NCBI GenBank assembly: GCA_009776955.1
Contig: WRMW01000010.1
Location: 1-64,000 of the forward strand
DNA length: 64,000 bases
Direction: 5' to 3'
Source of the DNA: Clostridiales bacterium
GTDB lineage: Bacteria; Bacillota; Clostridia; Peptostreptococcales; Anaerovoracaceae
A program made the translations under genes and the position numbers. Below, in pieces: positions 13,978 through 19,726 of this stretch. Under the pieces are notes generated by a model. That model made no database searches. It worked only from the letters and a program-made list of their open reading frames with translations, and was not told the origin of the DNA. How positions within the stretch are numbered: the stretch's first letter is position 1; each line of letters begins with the position of its first letter.

Positions 13978-14088
13978 TGCGGAACGTTAGCTTAATAGAG
14001 CGGAACGGTAAAATTTGTCCGTATCGGAGACATTGGTTGTGTGCGGTGAGGGGCGCTTTGGGGAAGGTGGATGCGTATATGGGGGGTT

Positions 14089-14112
14089 GCGGGGGGCATC
14101 GTTGCCCCCCGC
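14089..14112. terminator. GC-rich hairpin downstream of the lipoprotein gene
   Basis: Perfect 10-base-pair stem GCGGGGGGCA/TGCCCCCCGC with loop TCGT. No T-run follows, so it is not a classical Rho-independent terminator, but its position 3' of the lipoprotein gene and 5' of the aspS promoter suits a transcription or mRNA-end barrier. Confidence 0.4.
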
Positions 14113-14218
14113 GCGAGGGGGTAGGCGGAGACGGCCGGAGCGTAGCGGAGGCCGGCTCCGGCTCAGGGGGACGCTTCCCCCACCTCTCCCACAAATGTAG
14201 GCGCAGGAGTTTGGGGGT

Positions 14219-14253
14219 GTTTGCGGGCGGTTTGCAATGATGTATAATGTGCG
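14219..14253 (+). repeat. Promoter-bearing direct repeat, copy 2 (aspS promoter)
   Basis: Second copy of the repeat at 11866-11900 (30 of 35 bases identical). It holds TTGCGG (14221-14226) and TATAAT (14243-14248) spaced 16 bases, about 43 bases upstream of the aspS start, and is the likely aspS promoter. Confidence 0.7.
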
Positions 14254-14290
14254 TGGTCGTTAATTCGGAGAGTAAAGGAATGAACAATTT

Positions 14291-16150
14291 ATGGATATGA
14301 TAATGAGGCGGACGATGATGTGCGGCGAGGCGAGGCTGGGCGATGTGGGCGGCGAGGTGGCGCTGAACGGCTGGGTGCAGCGCAGCAGGCGGCTTGGGGG
14401 CATTATTTTTTGCGACCTGAGAGACAGGACGGGGATTGTGCAGATTGTGTTTGATGAGGACGTGCCGGCGGAGGTGTTCGGGCGGGCTGAGGGGCTGCGG
14501 AGCGAGTTTGTCGTGGGCGTGCGGGGGGTTGTGCGCGAGCGCGAGGCGAAGAACGCGGAGCTTGCGACGGGCGATGTGGAGGTGCTGGCGCGAGAGCTCG
14601 TGGTCTATTCCGAGGCGGAGACGCCGCCCATATATGTGAAGGACGACGACAATGTGGATGAGAATTTGCGGCTGAAATACCGCTATATAGACTTGCGGAA
14701 GCAGAAGATGCAGAGGAATCTTGCGTTTCGAGCGGAGGTCTGCCGCATTGCGCGGGAGTATTTTTCGGGGCAGGGGTTCACCGAGGTGGAGACGCCGGTT
14801 TTGGTGAAGCCGACGCCGGAGGGGGCGCGTGACTATTTGGTGCCGAGCCGCATCAGCAAGGGGGAGTTCTATGCGCTGCCGCAGTCACCGCAGCTTTACA
14901 AGCAATTGTTGATGGCGAGCGGCACGGACAGGTATTTCCAGATAGCGAAGTGCTTCCGCGACGAGGATTTGCGGGCGGACAGGCAGCCGGAGTTCACGCA
15001 GATAGATCTGGAAATGTCCTTTGTGGACGTGGACGGCGTGATTGCGGTGCAGGAGGGGTTTTTGGCCAAGCTGATGAAGGAGATTAAGGGGGTGGAGCTG
15101 AGCCTGCCGCTGCCACGGCTTTCGTATGCCGAGGCGATGGAGCGGTTTGGTAGCGACAAGCCGGACACTCGCTTCGGGATGGAATTGGTGGATGTATCGG
15201 GGGCGGTGAAAGACAGCGAGTTTGGTGTGTTTGCGGATGCGGTGCGCGGCGGGGGGTCGGTGCGGGGTGTGTGCGCTACGGGGGGTTCGGAGCATTACAG
15301 CCGCAAGGACATCGACAAGCTGACGGAGGCGTGCCGCGCCCATGGTGCGAAGGGGCTTGCGTGGATGCGCGTGACGGATGAGGGGGTGCAGACCTCGTTC
15401 TCTAAGTTCTTTAGTGATGAGGGGCTTGCTTTGCTTGCGGGGCTTTTCGGGGCGGCACAGGGGGACTTGATACTTCTTGTGGCAGACAGCGACAAGGTGG
15501 TGTTCCAGACGCTTGGGTTTGTGCGGTGCGAGGTGGCGCAGCGGCTTGGGCTGATTGGCGGGGGAGCGGGTTCGGGCATGGGTGCGGGTGCCAGTGCAGG
15601 CGGGGGTGCAGGTGCGGGTGCAGGCTCGGACGTGGGCATGGGTTCGGGTGCAGGCTCGGATGAGCGGTACGAGTTCCTTTGGGTTGTGGACTTCCCGCTC
15701 TTTGAGGAGGGCGACGAGGGCGGCATAAGCGCGAAGCACCATCCTTTCACGTCGCCGGCGCCAGAGGACGCGCACCTTTTGGAGAGCGAGCCTTTGGCGG
15801 TGCGAGCCTTGGCTTATGATATCGTGCTGAATGGGAACGAGATCGGCGGGGGGAGCGTGCGTATACACGACCGCGGGCTTCAGCGACGTATGTTCGACGC
15901 GCTTGGGCTTACGGATGACGAGGTGCAGAGCAAGTTCGGCTTCTTGCTGGAGGCGTTTCGGTACGGGGTGCCGCCGCATGGGGGGCTGGCATATGGGCTT
16001 GACAGGCTTGTGATGTTGCTGCTCGGCGAGGACAGCATACGCGAGACGATTGCCTTCCCCAAGAACCAGGCAGCGGAGGACCCGGTGAGCGGTGCGCCGG
16101 GGGAAGCGGGCGATGGGCAGCTTGAGGAGCTTGGGCTGAGGTTGGCTTAG
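14291..16150 (+). CDS. aspS: Aspartyl-tRNA synthetase with a Gly/Ala/Ser-rich insert
   Basis: Class II synthetase charging tRNA-Asp, 619 residues. The N-terminal OB anticodon domain (LNGWVQRSRRLGG), motif 2 (FRDEDLRADRQPEFTQID), the bacterial GAD insertion domain and motif 3 (GLAYGLDRLVMLL) are all present. Residues 423-457 are a low-complexity run of Gly, Ala, Ser and Met coded by imperfect GGTGCGGGT-type repeats, placed between the GAD domain and the conserved FLWVVDFPLFE strand, where family members have only a few residues. The C-terminus also has a Gly/Glu-rich tail. The gene stands alone; hisS, its frequent partner, is not adjacent. Confidence 0.96.
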   Translation: MDMIMRRTMMCGEARLGDVGGEVALNGWVQRSRRLGGIIFCDLRDRTGIVQIVFDEDVPAEVFGRAEGLRSEFVVGVRGVVREREAKNAELATGDVEVLARELVVYSEAETPPIYVKDDDNVDENLRLKYRYIDLRKQKMQRNLAFRAEVCRIAREYFSGQGFTEVETPVLVKPTPEGARDYLVPSRISKGEFYALPQSPQLYKQLLMASGTDRYFQIAKCFRDEDLRADRQPEFTQIDLEMSFVDVDGVIAVQEGFLAKLMKEIKGVELSLPLPRLSYAEAMERFGSDKPDTRFGMELVDVSGAVKDSEFGVFADAVRGGGSVRGVCATGGSEHYSRKDIDKLTEACRAHGAKGLAWMRVTDEGVQTSFSKFFSDEGLALLAGLFGAAQGDLILLVADSDKVVFQTLGFVRCEVAQRLGLIGGGAGSGMGAGASAGGGAGAGAGSDVGMGSGAGSDERYEFLWVVDFPLFEEGDEGGISAKHHPFTSPAPEDAHLLESEPLAVRALAYDIVLNGNEIGGGSVRIHDRGLQRRMFDALGLTDDEVQSKFGFLLEAFRYGVPPHGGLAYGLDRLVMLLLGEDSIRETIAFPKNQAAEDPVSGAPGEAGDGQLEELGLRLA

Positions 16151-16153
16151 CGC

Positions 16154-16181
16154 TTGACAGGCAATATATAATAATTATAAT
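16154..16181 (+). promoter_or_regulatory. Promoter of brnTA, leaderless arrangement
   Basis: Consensus TTGACA (16154-16159) and TATAAT (16176-16181) with 16-base spacing. Only six bases separate the -10 box from the brnT ATG at 16188, so transcription should begin at or within a base of the A of ATG. Confidence 0.75.
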
Positions 16182-16187
16182 ATAATT

Positions 16188-16472
16188 ATGAGCATGATAC
16201 AGTTTGAATGGGATGATGAAAAGAACAAATCAAACATCAGGAAGCATGCTGTTTCGTTTGATGAAGCGCGTACTGTCTTCTATGATGAGAACGCGAAGCT
16301 CATCTCTGACCCTGATGGGTCAATGGATGAAGAAAGGTTCATTATCCTCGGCATAAGCAGGGCTTTGAGAATCCTCGTTGTGTGTCATTGCTACAGAGAG
16401 AGCGAGAGCGTCATTCGCATCATTTCGGCAAGAAAGGCCACATCAGGCGAGACGAAGATTTATGGAGGTTAG
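16188..16472 (+). CDS. brnT: BrnT-family toxin (DUF497)
   Basis: A 94-residue protein with the BrnT pattern: FEWDDEKNKSNIRKHAVSFDEA at the N-terminus, DPDGSMDEERFIILGIS in the middle, and a C-terminal RIISARKAT strand. BrnT is an RNase-like toxin of RelE-type fold neutralised by BrnA. No ribosome binding site precedes the ATG; the promoter spacing points to a leaderless message. A second in-frame ATG at 16194 is possible. The antitoxin gene follows 17 bases downstream. Confidence 0.9.
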   Translation: MSMIQFEWDDEKNKSNIRKHAVSFDEARTVFYDENAKLISDPDGSMDEERFIILGISRALRILVVCHCYRESESVIRIISARKATSGETKIYGG

Positions 16473-16489
16473 GTAGCAAGGAGGTTGGT

Positions 16490-16699
16490 ATGAGAGCGGA
16501 ATACGATTTTTCAAATGCAACAAAGAATCCCTACTCTGCAAGGCTGCGTAGGCAGATTACTATTCGGATAGATGCGGATACGATTGATTACTTCAAGCGT
16601 ATGGCATCCACGACCGGCATTGCATATCAGAACTTGATAAACCTGTATTTAGGCGATTGCGCCACCAACGATAAGCAAATCAGCATCTCTTGGAGGTAG
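16490..16699 (+). CDS. brnA: BrnA-family antitoxin
   Basis: A 69-residue ribbon-helix-helix-type antitoxin. YDFSNATKNPYSARLRRQI is the toxin-wrapping N-terminal part, and ITIRIDADTIDYFKRMAS with GIAYQNLINLYL is the DNA-binding and dimer part. The ATG at 16490 has an excellent site (AAGGAGG), unlike its leaderless partner, so the antitoxin is likely translated efficiently. The 3' end overlaps the convergent IMPACT-family gene by 20 bases. Confidence 0.88.
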   Translation: MRAEYDFSNATKNPYSARLRRQITIRIDADTIDYFKRMASTTGIAYQNLINLYLGDCATNDKQISISWR

Positions 16700-17063
16700 T
16701 GTCCAACATCGCTTCCAACGCCAATCCCGCCGCTTTTCCGTAGGCGCGGACCAAACCGCCTTTGCCCAACAAGACACCGCCGAAGTAGCGGACTACAACG
16801 ACGACCGTGTTTTCCATATTTCGACGCTGTATGGAGTTCAGCAGCGGCAGTCCCGCCGTGCCGTGAGGTTCTCCGTCATCGCTGTAACGGGCGATATTCG
16901 GCAAGACATACGCAAACGCGACGTGCCGCGCTTTTTTGTGCTGTTGTGAGATTTCGGCAATATAGGCTTTTGCCTCGTCCTCGGAGTCTATCCCGGCGGC
17001 ATATGCGATAAAGCGTGATTTTTTGACGATCAACTCGTTTTTCGATAATGAAGTCGTAGCCAT
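16680..17063 (-). CDS. IMPACT-family (YigZ-type) protein, N-terminal domain only
   Basis: A 127-residue protein matching the UPF0029/IMPACT domain: KKSRFIAYAAGI, DDGEPHGTAGLPLL and the VRYFGGVLLGKGGLVRAYGKAA signature. Bacterial YigZ proteins are normally about 200 residues with a C-terminal DUF1949 domain; here the protein ends about 15 residues after the signature, at the point where the brnA gene overlaps it. The start is the ATG at 17063. Either this is a naturally short form or the C-terminal domain was lost when brnTA arrived. Confidence 0.85.
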   Translation of the reverse strand: MATTSLSKNELIVKKSRFIAYAAGIDSEDEAKAYIAEISQQHKKARHVAFAYVLPNIARYSDDGEPHGTAGLPLLNSIQRRNMENTVVVVVRYFGGVLLGKGGLVRAYGKAAGLALEAMLDTTSKRC

Positions 17064-17119
17064 TTGCACAATTATATCACTAATTATCAACGCCCCTAAA
17101 ATTATTGTCGATAAAGCAT

Positions 17120-17147
17120 TTGACAAACAGCATACTGCAATTAAAAT
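17120..17147 (+). promoter_or_regulatory. Promoter of the nadD transcript
   Basis: TTGACA (17120-17125) and TAAAAT (17142-17147), 16-base spacing. Six bases later comes the ATG of a 14-codon reading frame that runs into the nadD start. Confidence 0.7.
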
Positions 17148-17153
17148 ACAGTT

Positions 17154-17198
17154 ATGAGCGTGAACAAAATGATTAGGGATGGTCTGAAGGGGGCGTGA
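17154..17198 (+). CDS. 14-codon leader ORF coupled to nadD
   Basis: ATG AGC GTG to GCG TGA encodes MSVNKMIRDGLKGA. The ATG falls six bases after the -10 box, so its message would be leaderless. The stop TGA (17196-17198) overlaps the nadD GTG (17195-17197) in the string GTGA, and the nadD ribosome binding site (AAGGGGG) lies inside the small frame. This suggests translational coupling: ribosomes finishing the leader peptide would be well placed to start nadD. The peptide itself has no recognised function. Confidence 0.5.
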   Translation: MSVNKMIRDGLKGA

Positions 17199-18298
17199 GC
17201 GACACGGACCGTATAGGCGTGCTTGGGGGGTCGTTCGACCCGGTGCATATGGGGCATCTTGGGCTTGCGGATGCGGCACGGGCACGGGCGGGGCTTTGCC
17301 AGGTGCTGTTCATGCCTGCGTGCGTGCAGCCGTTCAAGCAGGGGGCGGAGATGTCGTCGGCGGATGATAGGCTGAGGATGCTCGGGCTTGCGTTGGAGGG
17401 CAGGCCGCATTTTGGAGTGACCGAGGTTGAGATAGAGCGGGGCGGGGTGTCGTACACGATAGACTCGCTAAGGGCGCTGAGTGCGGGGCTGTTTGGCGGC
17501 AGGGGAGCGGCGCAGACTGCGGGGCGTGACGATGCGCGGCTCTGCTTTATAATTGGAACGGATATGTTCTTGATGATTGAGAAGTGGAAGGACGCAGACG
17601 CGTTGTTGCGGGAGTTCGATTTTGCTGTGGGGGTGCGTCCGGGCTACAGGCATGGTGAGGCTGTGGCGCTTGCGGGCAGGCTACGTGAGGAGTACGGCAC
17701 GCGGATAGACCTTGTGGACAATCCGCCTTTGGAGCTTTCGTCCTCTGAGATACGGGAGCGCGTGAGAAGCGGCGGTGATATCTGCGGGCTTGTGCCAGAG
17801 GGCGTGCGGCGTTTCTTGCTTGTAAGGGAGAAGGTGGGCGAAAGGCGGTTTTCGCATACCAAGCGCGTCATCGATCTGGCGGTGGACATGGCGAGGCGTT
17901 TTGGCGAGAGCGTGGAAAAGGCGGGGCTTGCGGCGTTGCTTCACGATTATTGCAAGGATCCTACGGGCGGTGCCGAGAACGATTTGGCCCATGGCGGGAT
18001 GGCGGCGGATACCGCAGAGCGTATCTTCGGAATCGATGATGAGGACGTGCTGAACGCCATACGCTTCCATACGACGGGCCGGGCGGGCATGAGCCGGCTC
18101 GAAAAAATAATTTTTTTGGCAGATACGGTGGAGCCGGGAAGGACGTATAATAGCATTGCGGAGCTGAGGGAGACGTGCCTTGACGATCTGGACAGGGGCA
18201 CGCTGACGGTGCTTGTGGAGCTGAAGAAGTATCTTGAGCAGAAAGGGCTTGCAGTGAGTGCGGATACCGAGGCGGCTATAGAGGACTTGCGGAAATGA
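17195..18298 (+). CDS. nadD: Nicotinate-nucleotide adenylyltransferase fused to YqeK-type HD hydrolase
   Basis: A 367-residue fusion. Residues 1 to about 195 are NadD, which makes deamido-NAD from nicotinate mononucleotide and ATP: LGGSFDPVHMGHL nucleotide site and SSSEIRERVRSG near the end. From about residue 210 it is a YqeK-like HD phosphohydrolase (FSHTKRV, LLHDYCKD, RFHTTGR, FLADTVEPGR), a family known to cleave diadenosine tetraphosphate. In most Firmicutes these are two adjacent genes. Start is GTG with AAGGGGG upstream. rsfS follows after a 295-base spacer. Confidence 0.93.
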   Translation: MSDTDRIGVLGGSFDPVHMGHLGLADAARARAGLCQVLFMPACVQPFKQGAEMSSADDRLRMLGLALEGRPHFGVTEVEIERGGVSYTIDSLRALSAGLFGGRGAAQTAGRDDARLCFIIGTDMFLMIEKWKDADALLREFDFAVGVRPGYRHGEAVALAGRLREEYGTRIDLVDNPPLELSSSEIRERVRSGGDICGLVPEGVRRFLLVREKVGERRFSHTKRVIDLAVDMARRFGESVEKAGLAALLHDYCKDPTGGAENDLAHGGMAADTAERIFGIDDEDVLNAIRFHTTGRAGMSRLEKIIFLADTVEPGRTYNSIAELRETCLDDLDRGTLTVLVELKKYLEQKGLAVSADTEAAIEDLRK

Positions 18299-18593
18299 TT
18301 AAGGGCGCAAGGGCACTATGCGGCGCTCTCGATTTTGGTGCGGGCCGTCCCGAAGTCTACTCTACGGTAGAGCGCCACGCGCTGAAGCGCTGCGCTCCTC
18401 GATGTACGGGGCACGACGGAGCTGAAGCTCCTGTGGCCCCAGTCACGATTTGCGATAAAGATGACGCAAATCTAGGGAGCAGCTTCGGCTCCGACCCGCA
18501 GGAGACGGACCGCCGCATAGTGCCTCTTGACGTAACTCTGGCAATAATGATAAATAAGTAATGAATAATGAGTGGTAAGCAAGGAGGGTGTAC
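18299..18593. other. GC-rich spacer with many short palindromes between nadD and rsfS
   Basis: A 295-base gap inside what is normally a tight operon. It contains several short inverted repeats, for example GGAGCT-GA-AGCTCC near 18418-18431, GCGCTGAAGCGC near 18378-18389, and GGAGC..GGCTCC near 18477-18493. An 88-codon open frame crosses it but its composition is repetitive and it has no family likeness, so I treat the stretch as non-coding. The start (GCTCTCGATTTTGGTGCGG) recurs after leuS at 22341. Confidence 0.5.
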
Positions 18594-18935
18594 TTGGACA
18601 ATAGGGAATTGGCATTGAAAGTCGGGGAGGTGCTGTCGGCGAAGAAGGCAGAGGACGTGATTGCGCTCGGCATAGCGGAGCAGTCGTCGTTCGCGGACTT
18701 TTTCGTGAACGCTACGGCGATGAACGAACGGCAATTGGCCGCGCTTGCGAACGAGGTGGAGGACCAGCTTGCGAAAGAAGGAATTATACCTAAGAACATC
18801 GAAGGGAAACCACCGTCGGGCTGGATGCTTATGGACTACGGCGATATCGTGGTAAATCTGTTCTTGCGTGAGCAGCGCGAAATGTACCAGCTTGAGAAGA
18901 TATGGGGCGACGGGGAGTTTATCGCGATAGAGTGA
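18594..18935 (+). CDS. rsfS: Ribosomal silencing factor RsfS
   Basis: A 113-residue RsfS (Iojap) protein that binds L14 and blocks subunit joining during starvation. The conserved signature is visible: FADFFVNATAMNERQL, then PSGWMLMDYGDIVVNLF and the REFY-like LREQREMYQLEKIW end. The start is set by the site AAGGAGG (18581-18587): a GTG at 18588 is too close, while TTG at 18594 has ideal spacing and begins the family sequence (DNRELALKV). It belongs to the nadD transcript. Confidence 0.95.
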   Translation: MDNRELALKVGEVLSAKKAEDVIALGIAEQSSFADFFVNATAMNERQLAALANEVEDQLAKEGIIPKNIEGKPPSGWMLMDYGDIVVNLFLREQREMYQLEKIWGDGEFIAIE

Positions 18936-18983
18936 GCGCCGCCCAAGCCCCGCAAAGGTGATGCCCAAGCTCCGCTAGACATC

Positions 18984-19595
18984 CTAAGTTATTTTCGTGA
19001 AGTCGCTTGCGCCGTGCTTGCATATGGGGCAGATGAAGTCCGCAGGCAGCGGGTCGCCCTCATAGACATAGCCGCAGATGTTGCAGCGCCACCCGCCTTT
19101 CTTCGCTGAATCTTGCGGTTTTGGCTTGATATGCTGCTGATAGTAAGCGTAGGTAAGGCTGTCGGCCGCGCCTAGCACCTCGCCTGCCGTGATCTCCGCC
19201 TTGAACATGGTATGTGAGCCGAAGTCAAAGGTCCCAGTCACTTCGCCGGACAGATAGGCACCCGTGTAATCGGAAAGGTAGACGAGCCCGTTTTCGCTCC
19301 TTGCGACACCTGTGTAGCCAGCGAGCTTGTCGGCGGTCTTGCCGGATTGATATCCAAAATTCTCGAATACGGCGAAGGGCGTTTCCGTCGTAAGGACAGA
19401 GAGGTTGAATTTTTTCGACTTCATAATCATGTCGTGGGTGAAGTTCTGCTTGTTGACGGTGATGACGCCGACGACGGACGGGTCGCTCGTGACCTGCAGC
19501 ACCGTGTTGACGATGCAGCCGTTGTCCTTGCCGTCACTCTGCGCCGTCAAAACGTAGAGTCCGTACCCCAGTTTGAATAATGCCTTTTTGTCCAT
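18984..19595 (-). CDS. Flavin reductase-rubredoxin fusion (high-molecular-weight rubredoxin type)
   Basis: A 203-residue protein. Residues 1 to about 150 form a flavin-reductase-like FMN domain (LGYGLYVLTAQSDGKDNGCIVN, VNKQNFTHDMI). The end is a rubredoxin with two CxxC knuckles (CNICGYVYEGDP and CPICKHG) that bind one iron. Such proteins act with A-type flavoproteins in oxygen or NO detoxification in strict anaerobes. Start is the ATG at 19595 with GGGAGG upstream. It is convergent with rsfS and divergent from leuS. No flavodiiron partner is adjacent. Confidence 0.9.
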   Translation of the reverse strand: MDKKALFKLGYGLYVLTAQSDGKDNGCIVNTVLQVTSDPSVVGVITVNKQNFTHDMIMKSKKFNLSVLTTETPFAVFENFGYQSGKTADKLAGYTGVARSENGLVYLSDYTGAYLSGEVTGTFDFGSHTMFKAEITAGEVLGAADSLTYAYYQQHIKPKPQDSAKKGGWRCNICGYVYEGDPLPADFICPICKHGASDFTKIT

Positions 19596-19655
19596 TTTCC
19601 GTTTGCCTCCCTTTATCTTCAATTCAGCGCCAATCCAAAATCCTGAAAGATTATG

Positions 19656-19664
19656 TGATATAAT
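19656..19664 (+). promoter_or_regulatory. Extended -10 promoter of leuS
   Basis: TGATATAAT (TG at 19656-19657, TATAAT at 19659-19664) is an extended -10 element about 60 bases upstream of leuS. No good -35 box is visible. The leader is too short for a T-box. Confidence 0.5.
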
Positions 19665-19726
19665 CTGCGGGCAAACAATTATATAACATTATGCAAACAT
19701 TATGCAAAACTTTGAAAGCAGGCAAG

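Larger units (their letters stand above)
13978..14290. other. Intergenic region with GC-rich hairpins before aspS
   Basis: This 313-base stretch has no convincing gene. It contains a strong hairpin (14089-14112), a second imperfect GC-rich inverted repeat around 14130-14165 (GCCGGAG with CTCCGGC), and copy 2 of the promoter repeat (14219-14253) that drives aspS. Confidence 0.6.

Noticed and set aside
14885-15979. Long open frame on the minus strand opposite aspS
   Set aside because: His/Arg/Pro-rich composition typical of an antisense shadow of a GC-rich gene; no start signal.
18295-18561. 88-codon open frame overlapping the nadD stop (ATGA)
   Set aside because: It has no family likeness, lies in palindrome-rich sequence and ends before rsfS, which has its own ribosome site. 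Treated as non-coding spacer.
19623-19726. T-box riboswitch before leuS
   Set aside because: The leader from the -10 box to the start is only about 60 bases, too short for the T-box fold, and the T-box bulge sequence is missing.
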